This document shows positions 28,442 to 36,999 of a DNA stretch of 64,000 nucleotides, one piece after another. The notes below the pieces were generated by a model that was not told the DNA's origin, made no database searches, and saw nothing but the letters and a program-made list of their open reading frames with translations. Both the position numbers and the translations under genes were made by a program. The stretch spans positions 1-64,000 of the forward strand of contig NZ_SUNH01000008.1 in the NCBI RefSeq assembly GCF_005048265.1, read 5' to 3'. Position 1 is the stretch's first letter. Each line of letters opens with the position of its first letter. The stretch comes from Paracoccus hibiscisoli. GTDB lineage: Bacteria; Pseudomonadota; Alphaproteobacteria; Rhodobacterales; Rhodobacteraceae.

Positions 28442-30413
28442 GAAGACCTCCTTCGGCGGTCGCCTTGCGGCGGTTCAGGGCCAGATTGAGCGCGATGACC
28501 ACCAGCAGAACCGCAGCGCCGATCAGGCTGGTGCGCCATTCGGGCACGATGATGCCGATCCCGCCGGCGGCAAAGGCCACGCGGCTGAGGATGCCGATGC
28601 GGCCCACGCCATAGACCCAGGCCTCGAAGGCGGCGGTGATCGCCCAGATGGCGATCAGCGTCAGGCCGACCCGCTCGATGATCTGCACCGCGCTGCCCTC
28701 CATGATCAGGGCAGGGTCATAGACGAAGATGAACGGCAGCACGAACAGCGGCAGACCAAGGCGCATGGACCGGAATCCCGTCTCCATCGCATTGGCGCCG
28801 GCAAGGTTCGCCGCGGTGATCGCGGCCAGCGCAACGGGGGGCGTGATATAGGACAGCATGCCCCAGTAGAGGATGAACAGATGGCTGGCCAGCGGGTTCA
28901 GCCCCGCCTGGATCAGCGCCGGCGCCAGCAGGATCGACAGGAAGATGTAGCAGGCCGTGACCGTCATCCCCATGCCCAGAACAAAGCTGGTCACCGCCCC
29001 CGCCAGCAGCATCAGCGGGATGCTGCCCCCGGCATACAGCAACAATTCGCGCGAGAAGGCGCCCGCCACGCCGGTATAGGACAGCCCGCCCACGACCAGT
29101 CCGATGCCCGCCAGAATGGCGACCAGGCTGCCGACATTCGTGGCCACGTCCAGCACCAGCTGCCGCGCGCGGGCCAGCGTCAGCCGGGTCTCGGCCCGGA
29201 ACGCCGTCGCCACCAGCATGACCACCGACGCGTAATAGGGCGAGCGCGATTCCATCCGCAGCCCCATCAGCACATAGATCAGCACCGCCAGGCTAAGCAG
29301 GTAGGGCCAGCCCGATTTCAGCACCGGCCAGATCGGCGGAATGTCGGCCCTCGGCAGGCCCTTCAGCCCCTGTCGCGCCGCATACATGTCGACCTGAAAC
29401 AGCAGGGCGGCATAGAACAGCAGCGCCGGAATGATAGCCGCGATGATGATGGTCGAATATTGCACCCCCAGGAACGAGGCCATGACGAAGGCCACCGTGC
29501 CCATCACGGGGGGCATCAGCGTGGCCCCGGTCGAGGCGCAAGCCTCGATCGCCGCGGCATAGCTGGCCGGATAGCCCACCCGCCGCATCGTCGGGATCGA
29601 GAACGGCCCCGAGGTCAGGATGTTGGAAATCACGCTGCCCGACAGCGACCCCAGGATGCCCGACCCCATGACCGCGACCTTGGCGGGACCGCCCCGGCTG
29701 CGCCCCAGCAGGGCGGTCGCCAATTGCATGAAGAACTCGCTGCCCTTGGTGGCCACCAGAACCGCGCCGAAGATGACGAAGCCGATGACCAGTTCGGCCA
29801 CCACCTGCATCGGGATCCCGATGATGGATTCGACCCCCAGCACATGGGCGCGCACCGTGCCCAGGAACGAATATTGCGTGCCCCACAGGAAACCGGGCAT
29901 CGAATCCGCGTAGAGGGGAAAGGTCCCGAACAGCAGCGCGGTGCCCAGAAGGATCGTGCCGCCGGCGCGCCGCACGCCCTCCAGCACGACGACGATCATG
30001 ATCAGCGCCATCGCATGGGCCATTGGCGGGGCCTCGAATTCCCAGCCCCGCTGGATGATGTCCAGCCCGTGCCAGCCCAGCCACCCCGCGCTGATCAGGG
30101 CCATCGCCGCCAGCGCCAGGTTCAGGACCGCGAACCGATTCTCGAGGTTCGGCGCGACGGGCAGGGTCAGGAAGGACACCGCCAGGAAGATCCCGATGAG
30201 ATAATACAGATAGGCATTCCCCAAAGGCTGAAAGCCGAACAGCCCCAGCAGGAACTGCTGGTTGATCGCCAGGACCACACCCACCATTCCCAATCCCATC
30301 GCCAGCCATTGCAGGATCGACAGCTTCGAGGCGGGTATGACCGGAGGGGCCAGCCGGGGCGGCGCCGCGCCGGCAGCGTTAGGGCCGAGGTCTGTCTTGG
30401 GCGTGGAAACCAT
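28434..30413 (-). CDS. TRAP transporter fused permease (TAXI type, DctQM)
   Basis: A 659-residue inner-membrane protein combining the small (DctQ-like) and large (DctM-like) TRAP subunits, as is usual for TAXI systems. It has about 16-18 hydrophobic helices and conserved stretches GSGILGSLSGSVISNILTSG, CASTGATLMPPVMGTVAF and GMGMTVTACY, which form the substrate-binding core. It uses the ion gradient to import an acid presented by the TAXI protein encoded upstream. A strong hairpin separates the two genes. Confidence 0.93.
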   Translation of the reverse strand: MVSTPKTDLGPNAAGAAPPRLAPPVIPASKLSILQWLAMGLGMVGVVLAINQQFLLGLFGFQPLGNAYLYYLIGIFLAVSFLTLPVAPNLENRFAVLNLALAAMALISAGWLGWHGLDIIQRGWEFEAPPMAHAMALIMIVVVLEGVRRAGGTILLGTALLFGTFPLYADSMPGFLWGTQYSFLGTVRAHVLGVESIIGIPMQVVAELVIGFVIFGAVLVATKGSEFFMQLATALLGRSRGGPAKVAVMGSGILGSLSGSVISNILTSGPFSIPTMRRVGYPASYAAAIEACASTGATLMPPVMGTVAFVMASFLGVQYSTIIIAAIIPALLFYAALLFQVDMYAARQGLKGLPRADIPPIWPVLKSGWPYLLSLAVLIYVLMGLRMESRSPYYASVVMLVATAFRAETRLTLARARQLVLDVATNVGSLVAILAGIGLVVGGLSYTGVAGAFSRELLLYAGGSIPLMLLAGAVTSFVLGMGMTVTACYIFLSILLAPALIQAGLNPLASHLFILYWGMLSYITPPVALAAITAANLAGANAMETGFRSMRLGLPLFVLPFIFVYDPALIMEGSAVQIIERVGLTLIAIWAITAAFEAWVYGVGRIGILSRVAFAAGGIGIIVPEWRTSLIGAAVLLVVIALNLALNRRKATAEGGLHG

Positions 30414-30438
30414 GATCCGTCCTGATCTGACAAGAACG

Positions 30439-30467
30439 CCCCTCCGGCGCGGGATGCGCCGGAGGGG
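30439..30467 (-). promoter_or_regulatory. Intercistronic hairpin, TAXI gene to TRAP permease
   Basis: CCCCTCCGGCGC and GCGCCGGAGGGG form a perfect 12-bp stem with a 5-base loop between the binding-protein stop (30477) and permease start (30413). There is no U-tract. It matches the stems after the other three binding-protein genes in placement and strength. Confidence 0.65.
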
Positions 30468-30476
30468 CTGGGGGCT

Positions 30477-31607
30477 TCAGTTCAGGCCGGCCACGACCTC
30501 GGCACGGCGTGCCATCCAGGCCTCGGCATATTCCGCCTCGGGCAGATCGGAATGGGCGGGCTGGAACTCGGCCCATGCGGCGACAAGCGCATCCATGCGG
30601 GCGATGGCGCGGTCATTCCAGGCGCCGTCCTCCTCGGTCCAGATGCCCTTTTCGGTCAGATAGCGGATCGCGCCGTCATGGAAGGGCACGTCGATGGCGG
30701 GCTTGCCCGAGACATCCAGCGACCAGCGTGCCATCGTGGCGGTGCCGTCCTTGTAGAGGTCATAGGTCTCGTCCAAGGCCTTGATGAAGGCATAGACCTC
30801 GTCATCGGTCTTGTCAGGCGTGGTGGTGATGACCGGATAGCGATAGGCGGCCATCTTGGCGATCTCGCCCTCGGGCAGGCCCGCGGCGATATCCTCGTCC
30901 GAAGGCCCCATGATCGGCAGCACCTCCAGCAGCTGATCCCAGCCCGCCTGGTTGTCGGCCTCCAGCGGGACGTAATAGATGCCGCGCGGGCTTTCGGCCA
31001 ACTCATACAGCTGGCTGGTCGTGGGCGTGGTGCAGGTTGCATCCGATTCATTGCGCGTCATCGATGCCATGGCCGCCGCATAGGTCGGGAATGTGATGAC
31101 CTGCACATCCTCCAGCGTCAGGCCGCCGAAGGCCAGGATCGCCTCGCATTTCACGTTGACCGAGGGGTTGCCGGCCACGAAGGCGATGCGCTTGCCGGCA
31201 GCATCGGCGACCGTGTCGATCCCCGCATCGCCCGCCGCGATCAGCGTGATGCCCGCCGGCCGCCCCGCGACGGCGCGCAGTTGATGCGGCCCCCATTCCT
31301 GCACGGCAAAGTCATAGGCCCCCTCGCCCATGAAGAACGCCTCGGTCGCCAGGAACGCATAATCCGCGCGGCCCTGCAGCAGGGGCTGCAGCCGTCCGAT
31401 GCCGCTGCCCGAGGGTTGGATGCGCACCCGCGTGCCGAACTGACGCCCGAACGCATCCGCGATGGCCGAGGCCTCGGCATAGCCTGCTGAGCCGACATCA
31501 TAGGCGGTCCAGATCATCGTGCCGGGCAGTTCCTGCGCGGCGGCAGGCAAGGTCCCTAAGGTGGCGGCCGCCGCGAATGCGGCGCCCAGATAGGTTCGTG
31601 TGGCCAT
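30477..31607 (-). CDS. TAXI-family TRAP transporter solute-binding protein
   Basis: A 376-residue periplasmic protein with signal peptide MATRTYLGAAFAAAATLG, cleaved near ALA/AQE around residue 25. The TAXI features are present: the TAYDVGSAGYAEASAIADA opening, FLATEAFFMGEGAYDF, and the VAGNPSVNVKCEAIL region. It presents a carboxylate to the fused permease. It is the first gene of the long minus-strand operon and divergent from the LysR gene at 31764. Confidence 0.9.
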   Translation of the reverse strand: MATRTYLGAAFAAAATLGTLPAAAQELPGTMIWTAYDVGSAGYAEASAIADAFGRQFGTRVRIQPSGSGIGRLQPLLQGRADYAFLATEAFFMGEGAYDFAVQEWGPHQLRAVAGRPAGITLIAAGDAGIDTVADAAGKRIAFVAGNPSVNVKCEAILAFGGLTLEDVQVITFPTYAAAMASMTRNESDATCTTPTTSQLYELAESPRGIYYVPLEADNQAGWDQLLEVLPIMGPSDEDIAAGLPEGEIAKMAAYRYPVITTTPDKTDDEVYAFIKALDETYDLYKDGTATMARWSLDVSGKPAIDVPFHDGAIRYLTEKGIWTEEDGAWNDRAIARMDALVAAWAEFQPAHSDLPEAEYAEAWMARRAEVVAGLN

Positions 31608-31708
31608 GGTGTCCTCCCTGGCGGTGCTGCTGCGCCCCTGCCGGCCGATCTCCTCAAATCGGGTGTTCCGGCGCGGGCGCCTGTCCTTGCCGGTCAGCGT
31701 GGAAGAGT

Positions 31709-31736
31709 GCTAGCCATGTTGCAAATGCATTCTAGC
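31709..31736. promoter_or_regulatory. Putative LysR operator
   Basis: GCTAG (31709-31713) and CTAGC (31732-31736) are inverted arms around ATGTTGCAAATGCAT, which itself has the dyad-like T-N11-A look of LysR sites. It lies between the divergent TAXI operon and the lysR gene, the expected location for autoregulation and activation. Confidence 0.45.
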
Positions 31737-31763
31737 TATATCAGCGATACCTTGGGGGCATGA

Positions 31764-32690
31764 ATGGACCTGCGCCAGCTTCGGAACTTCATCCGGATCG
31801 TCGAACTGGGCAGCATCACTGCCGCGGCCGATGACCTGAACATCGCGCAGCCTGCGCTGAGCCGGCAGGTCAAGGCGCTCGAGGACGATCTGGAACTGCC
31901 GCTTCTGCGTCGGCACGGTCGCGGTGTCGTCCCCACCGAGGAAGGGCTGCGCCTTGCCCGCCGTGCCCGCAGCATCATCGAGGATGTCGAGGGGCTGCAA
32001 TCCGACATCACCGGGCACAGGCGCGCGCTTGCGGGGACCGTGACGCTCGGCCTGCCGCCCACCGTCGCCGAGATCCTTGCCACGCACATGATCGAACGGA
32101 CGATGCAGACCCATCCCCAGGTCAAGCTGCGGATCGTCTCGGGGTTCAGCGGCCATGTGCAGGACTGGCTGATCCGGGGCAAGGTCGATCTGGGCGTGGC
32201 CTATCAGGGTCAGACCTCGGCCCATCTGTCATCGCGGCCCATCATCATCGAACAGCTTTTCCTGATCCAGCCCGCCGCCGCGTCGGGCGGGCGCGACGGC
32301 GTGCCGATCGACGCCAGCGATGCGCTGTCGCTGCCGCTGATCCTGCCCAATCCCGAACACGGCCTGCGCGGCCGGATCGAGAGCATCGCGCAGGACCGCA
32401 TGATCAACCTGAACGTCGTGCTCGAGATCGACATCCTTCCGACCATGCTGGCCTTCGTGGAGCGGGGTCTTGGCTACACGATCCTGCCTCTGGTCAGCGT
32501 CATCGACCATGTGCGCGCGGGGCGCCTGATCGCCCGTCCCATCGTCCGGCGCACGATCGATCGCAAGCTGGTGCTGATGACCGCGCTGAACCGACCTGGC
32601 TCTCGGCTGATCACGGCAATGGCCGATTTCCTGACGGATGAGGTGCATCAGCTGGTCACCTCGGGCAATTGGCCCGGGACGACCCTGTAG
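31764..32690 (+). CDS. LysR-family transcriptional regulator
   Basis: A 308-residue regulator. The N-terminal helix-turn-helix is standard (MDLRQLRNFIRIVELGSIT, then IAQPALSRQVKALEDDL), followed by an effector-binding domain. It is divergent from the TAXI-TRAP/CoA operon and lies in front of a CaiB-type CoA-transferase gene 120 bases downstream, so it could control either side. The effector is probably the imported acid or its CoA ester (inference). Confidence 0.9.
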   Translation: MDLRQLRNFIRIVELGSITAAADDLNIAQPALSRQVKALEDDLELPLLRRHGRGVVPTEEGLRLARRARSIIEDVEGLQSDITGHRRALAGTVTLGLPPTVAEILATHMIERTMQTHPQVKLRIVSGFSGHVQDWLIRGKVDLGVAYQGQTSAHLSSRPIIIEQLFLIQPAAASGGRDGVPIDASDALSLPLILPNPEHGLRGRIESIAQDRMINLNVVLEIDILPTMLAFVERGLGYTILPLVSVIDHVRAGRLIARPIVRRTIDRKLVLMTALNRPGSRLITAMADFLTDEVHQLVTSGNWPGTTL

Positions 32691-32809
32691 GCGTCATGCC
32701 CTGCTGGCATGTCTGAAATTGGAAATAGGTCTTGGCAGCATGACCGGTCCCCGATCTATGTTTTCCGTCAACGGGTTCCCGTCCGGGGCCTTTGTACAAG
32801 GGAGACAAG

Positions 32810-33985
32810 ATGGACGACCGCCCGTTGTCCGGCCTGTTGGTCGTATCGATAGAACAGGCCGTGGCCGCACCCTACTGCACCGCGCGCCTGGCCGATGCCG
32901 GCGCCCGCGTCATCAAGGTCGAGCGCCCCGAGGGCGACTTCGCGCGCGGCTATGACCGCGCCGCTGCCGGCGAAAGCAGCTATTTCGTCTGGCTGAACCG
33001 GGGCAAGCAGTCGCTGGTGCTTGACCTGACCCTGCTCGCGGATCGCGAGATGCTGCAGCGCATCTGCGACGATGCCGATGTAGTGGTGCAGAACCTCAAA
33101 CCCGGTGCGCTGGATCGCAAGGAGATCGGCCCCCAGGCCCTCAGGGCGCGCAATCCCCGCCTGATCACCTGCTCGATCAGCGGCTATGGCGAGACCGGAC
33201 CTTTGGCCGACCGCAAGGCCTATGACCTGCTGATCCAGGCCGAAAGCGGTCTGTGCAGCATCACCGGAGGGCCGGACGAACCGGCCCGCGTGGGCATCTC
33301 GGTCGTCGACATCGCGACCGGCGCCGCGGCCCATGCCGCCATCCTCGAGGCGCTGATCGCGCGGGGGCGCCACGGCACGGGCTGTGACATCCGCATCTCG
33401 ATGTTCGACGTGATCGCGGACTGGATGGCGGTGCCGTTCCTGCACGCCGCCGGCGGGGCAAGCCCCAAGCGGATGGGGCTGTCCCATCCCTCGATCTCGC
33501 CCTACGGGGTCTTTGCGCTGCGCGACGGACAGAAGGTGCTGATCTCGATCCAGAACGACCGCGAATGGGCAGGCTTTGCCCGCGACATCCTGGGGCGTCC
33601 CGAACTGGCCCTGGATGGCCGCTTTGCGACGAACAACGACCGCGTCCGCAACCGGGCGGCGCTGGACCTACTGATCGCAGACATCATGCGCGACCACCAC
33701 AGGGACCGGATGGCCGAGATGCTGCAGCAGGCGGGCATCGCCTTCGCCGCCTTGAACGACATGGACGGCCTGATCGCGCATCCGCATCTGGCCACCGCGC
33801 GGATCGACACGCCCGATGGACGGACGGTACCCCTGCCCGCCCCCGCCGCGCGGTTCGACGGCCGACGCCATGTCCTGCGCGCCGGGATGCCGATGCTGGA
33901 TCAACACGGACCCGCGATCCGCGCGGAATGGGCGCTTAGATCAGACCCGACAGCATCAACCCCGCCAGAAGCGCGCACCAGATAA
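32810..33985 (+). CDS. CaiB/BaiF family (class III) CoA-transferase
   Basis: A 391-residue CoA-transferase. ATG 32810 follows a GGGAGAC ribosome site; the frame can be extended six codons to a TTG but that is not needed. Family segments: EQAVAAPYCTARLADAGARV, KVERPEGDFARGYDR, FVWLNRGKQSLVLDL, and AYDLLIQAESGL with SITGGPDEPARVG. Its 3' end overlaps by 50 bases with the convergent membrane-protein gene. It probably transfers CoA to a second carboxylic acid processed by the operon at 33936-42192. Confidence 0.88.
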   Translation: MDDRPLSGLLVVSIEQAVAAPYCTARLADAGARVIKVERPEGDFARGYDRAAAGESSYFVWLNRGKQSLVLDLTLLADREMLQRICDDADVVVQNLKPGALDRKEIGPQALRARNPRLITCSISGYGETGPLADRKAYDLLIQAESGLCSITGGPDEPARVGISVVDIATGAAAHAAILEALIARGRHGTGCDIRISMFDVIADWMAVPFLHAAGGASPKRMGLSHPSISPYGVFALRDGQKVLISIQNDREWAGFARDILGRPELALDGRFATNNDRVRNRAALDLLIADIMRDHHRDRMAEMLQQAGIAFAALNDMDGLIAHPHLATARIDTPDGRTVPLPAPAARFDGRRHVLRAGMPMLDQHGPAIRAEWALRSDPTASTPPEARTR

Positions 33986-35357
33986 GCAGCACCGCCGCCG
34001 AATAGGCCCCGTTCCACAGGGGCCCGATCTGCCAGACCGATCGGCCCGTGATCGACGCACTGATGATGATCGTGGTGATGAAGGGGGACAATCCGATCAC
34101 GGCGGTCCAGCCGCCGGTGATGGCCAGGGCGATCGCCGTTTGCGACAGGCCCGGCACGGCCAGTTGAAAGGCGATCGCCCCCAGAACGGACGCCGCCACG
34201 ATGGGATTGATGCCCACGAAGGCCAGCAGCATGATCGATGCCGCCAAAGACAGGGCCAGCGGCACCGCCCCCATCCCCAGACCCGCGATGGCCATGCGCA
34301 GCGGCTCCATCGGCACCAGCGCCAGCAGCAGGATCGGCAGGAACCCCGCCGAGGCGAAGACGCCGATCTCGGGTCCGATCAGGGACAGGCGGCCCCAGGT
34401 GGCGCCGCCCGCCTCGCGCAGCGCAGGCAGCACGCCCAGACCCGACCGGCGTCCCGACGCGGCCGCCCATCCGATCGAATAGGCCGGCACGACCAGGATC
34501 AGGGCCTGCTGAAAGCTGAGCGTGGTGAATTCGTGAACGCCCGCCACCCCCGCCCCCAGGGCAAGGATATGCCCCAGCAGAACCACCGCGCCGATCCATG
34601 AACCGGGTGGTGGCGTGGGCGTGGCCAGCCCAAGGCGGCGATAGCGCCGACCCTGCACCCGGTCCAGGACCCATCCAAGCGCCAGAAAGACGAAAGACAT
34701 CGCAAACCCGATTGGGCCGAACTGGACATAGGAAATGCCGGGCAGCGTGATCAGGATGGCATTGGTCGCAAAGCCGAACGGCGACCACAGCGAGATCAGC
34801 CCGAAGCCGCGGATGATCGCAAGGCTCATCCGGCGCAGACGTGCCTCCTGGATGTCGGGGGGCAGGTCGTGCGTCGCGGGGCTCTGCATCGACCGCATCG
34901 CCAGATCCAGCAGCAGCGCCAGCCCCCCGAAATTGATCAGCACGCCGAACAGATGCCCTCCCGAGGCCAGCGCGACATAGCGCCGCCAGGCCGGCTGACT
35001 GGTCAGGAACAGACCGGCACGGGCGACCTCGGGCGCGACCGAGGCGGCGGATCGCAGCGTGCCCAGCATGGCGATCAGGGCGGCAAGGAACAATGCCCGC
35101 TCGGCCGCCAGCAGAAAGACGGACCCCGGAACGCCGCGCTGCAGGGCCAGGATCAGCACCCCGACCGACATGATGATCGGCACCCAGGTGCCGAGGCTAA
35201 ACTGCCGCCAGGCAAGCGCAAGATATGCCACCAGCGCGACGCTGGCCGTCAGCGTCAGCGCCGCATGATCCACGACGATCATCGCCAGCGCGGCAGCCAT
35301 GACGAATGCGGCCAATCCCCGCCGACCTAGAGCGGCGCGATCGGTTGCGGGTGTCAC
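33936..35357 (-). CDS. Polytopic membrane protein, possible carboxylate permease
   Basis: A 473-residue, very hydrophobic protein with about 12-14 helices, starting at GTG 35357 after the enoyl-CoA hydratase stop; the longer frame is a shadow of that gene. Two similar halves are suggested by SLWSPFGFATNAILI in the first and GLSPFITTIIISASI in the second, a pattern seen in ion-transporter-superfamily permeases, and a GINP motif lies between. I do not recognise the family. Its position inside an acyl-CoA operon suggests import of the operon's substrate. The 3' end overlaps the convergent CoA-transferase gene. Confidence 0.7.
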   Translation of the reverse strand: MTPATDRAALGRRGLAAFVMAAALAMIVVDHAALTLTASVALVAYLALAWRQFSLGTWVPIIMSVGVLILALQRGVPGSVFLLAAERALFLAALIAMLGTLRSAASVAPEVARAGLFLTSQPAWRRYVALASGGHLFGVLINFGGLALLLDLAMRSMQSPATHDLPPDIQEARLRRMSLAIIRGFGLISLWSPFGFATNAILITLPGISYVQFGPIGFAMSFVFLALGWVLDRVQGRRYRRLGLATPTPPPGSWIGAVVLLGHILALGAGVAGVHEFTTLSFQQALILVVPAYSIGWAAASGRRSGLGVLPALREAGGATWGRLSLIGPEIGVFASAGFLPILLLALVPMEPLRMAIAGLGMGAVPLALSLAASIMLLAFVGINPIVAASVLGAIAFQLAVPGLSQTAIALAITGGWTAVIGLSPFITTIIISASITGRSVWQIGPLWNGAYSAAVLLIWCALLAGLMLSGLI

Positions 35358-35383
35358 GCGAAGGGCGGGGGGCGGGCGCGTTC

Positions 35384-36145
35384 TCAGACCCCCCGGAAAC
35401 GGGGCGCGCGCTTGTCGCGAAAGGCGGCGCGGCCCTCGGCGGCGTCCTGGCTGTTGAGCAGCCCGGGCTGGATGGTCTGTTCGTAATCTAGGGCGGCGGC
35501 GACATCGCGGGCGAACCAATCGATGATGAACTGGCGCGGCAGGGGAGCGGCGTCGGCCTGCTGCCGGGCGGTCGCGACGGCGATCTCCAGCGCCTGACCG
35601 GGATCGCAGAGATGATCGGCGATGCCCATGGCCTGCGCCTCGGGGCCCTCGATCACGCGGTTGTCCAGAAGCAGCTGCCGGGCGCGCACCGCGCCCACCC
35701 GTGCAGGCAGGGTCGCCAGCATCCCCATGTCGGGGATGAGTCCGATCCTGGTGAAGCTGGCGGTGAACCGCGCCTGCCGCGACGCGATGATCGTGGGACA
35801 GGCCAGGGCCAAAGCGAAGCCGCCGCCTGCTGCCCAGCCCTCGACCGCGGCGACCAGAGGCTTGGACAGGCGCACCATCCGCAGCACCAGATCGCGGATC
35901 GTCGCGAACCGATCGCGATGCGCCGCCATGCTGCGTTCGCCCTGATCGCGGATGTCCCCCCCGGCCGAGAAATGCCCCCCCGCCCCGGTCAGCACGACGC
36001 CACGCACGGAATCGTCGGCCTCGGCCATGGCCAGCTGCGCCAGCAGGTCCAGTCGGGCCGCGTGGCCCACCGGATTGCGGCGCGCCGGCTCATTCAGGGT
36101 GATGATCAGCAGACCCTCATCGGTCCGGGCGGTGGTTATGGTCAT
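35384..36145 (-). CDS. Enoyl-CoA hydratase/isomerase family protein
   Basis: A 253-residue crotonase-fold protein. The oxyanion-hole segments GAGGHFSAGGDIRD (about 54-67) and EGWAAGGGFALALAC are clear. At the two usual catalytic-Glu positions the residues are less typical (SFTRIGLIPDMGM), so it may be a hydratase with one acid or an isomerase/hydrolase. It overlaps the MaoC gene upstream by 4 bases. Confidence 0.85.
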   Translation of the reverse strand: MTITTARTDEGLLIITLNEPARRNPVGHAARLDLLAQLAMAEADDSVRGVVLTGAGGHFSAGGDIRDQGERSMAAHRDRFATIRDLVLRMVRLSKPLVAAVEGWAAGGGFALALACPTIIASRQARFTASFTRIGLIPDMGMLATLPARVGAVRARQLLLDNRVIEGPEAQAMGIADHLCDPGQALEIAVATARQQADAAPLPRQFIIDWFARDVAAALDYEQTIQPGLLNSQDAAEGRAAFRDKRAPRFRGV

Positions 36146-36999
36146 GAGCCCTCGCGATGCTGAAAGAGACCGTTTCCGATGACGATGACATCGCGTTCGA
36201 CCGCGCGGGTGCGAAACGAGCCGTCGGCCCAGATCTCGGTCCGCAGCGTCTCTCCGGGAAAGACATGCGCGGTGAATCGTGCATCCATGGCGCCGAACCG
36301 GCTGTCGTCATAATCGCACAGGACCGCCAGAAGCGCATGCGCCGCACAACCGTAACTGCACAGCCCGTGCAGGATCGGACGAGGAAACCCGGCGCGCGCG
36401 GCCACGGCAGGGTCCAGATGCAGCGGATTGGGATCGCCGTTCCAGCGATAGAGCAGCGCCTGTTCCGGTCTGGTCGGCGTGTCGAAGACGTGATCGGGCG
36501 CCCGGTCGGGCAGTTGATGCGGGGCGCGAACCGGCTCGGACGCGCCCCCGAACCCGCCATCGCCCCGCAGGAAGGTCGTGCCGCGACATGTGGCCAGCAC
36601 CGCGTCGTTTTCGTTCGCGATGGTCTTTTCGCTGTAGAGCAGCGCGCCCCGGCCCGGCCCCTTGTCGATCAGCCCGGTCACGCGGGTCCGTGCGGTGATG
36701 CGCCCCCGGGGCGGCAGGGGCCGGTGCAGCGTCATGCCCTGTTCACCATGCACGACCTTCAGCGCATCCACGCCCGTGGCAGGGTCGGCCAGCCAGAAGC
36801 CGGGATGACCCAGGACCGTGGCGATGGAGGGCATGGCCCGCGCCTCGCCCGCAGCGCCCAGATAGGCCAGGCGGCGCAGGTCCATCGGATCCTGCCCCAT
36901 CCCGATCGACAGCGCGTAAAGCGCGATATCGGCGGGACCGTAATCCTGCGTGACGGGCGGAATGGCATAGGTCAGAAGATGGTCAGGATCGATCGGCAT
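36142..36999 (-). CDS. MaoC-like (R)-enoyl-CoA hydratase
   Basis: A double hot-dog protein of 285 residues. The second half carries the hydratase-2 motif GDPNPLHLDPAVAARAGFP with HGLCSYG, whose Asp and His are the catalytic pair of (R)-specific enoyl-CoA hydratases. Two starts are possible: ATG 37011 and ATG 36999; GGAGA eight bases before 36999 favours the latter. It begins within the 3' end of the acyl-CoA synthetase gene. Together with the SDR at 43054 it could hydrate and oxidise a 2-enoyl-CoA through the D-isomer, as in peroxisomal MFE-2. Confidence 0.87.
   Translation of the reverse strand: MPIDPDHLLTYAIPPVTQDYGPADIALYALSIGMGQDPMDLRRLAYLGAAGEARAMPSIATVLGHPGFWLADPATGVDALKVVHGEQGMTLHRPLPPRGRITARTRVTGLIDKGPGRGALLYSEKTIANENDAVLATCRGTTFLRGDGGFGGASEPVRAPHQLPDRAPDHVFDTPTRPEQALLYRWNGDPNPLHLDPAVAARAGFPRPILHGLCSYGCAAHALLAVLCDYDDSRFGAMDARFTAHVFPGETLRTEIWADGSFRTRAVERDVIVIGNGLFQHREGS

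Noticed and set aside
28377..30425. Plus-strand frame of 682 codons opposite the TRAP permease gene
   Set aside because: Composition (His/Arg/Gln/Asp-rich) is the mirror of a membrane-protein gene; no motif or start signal.
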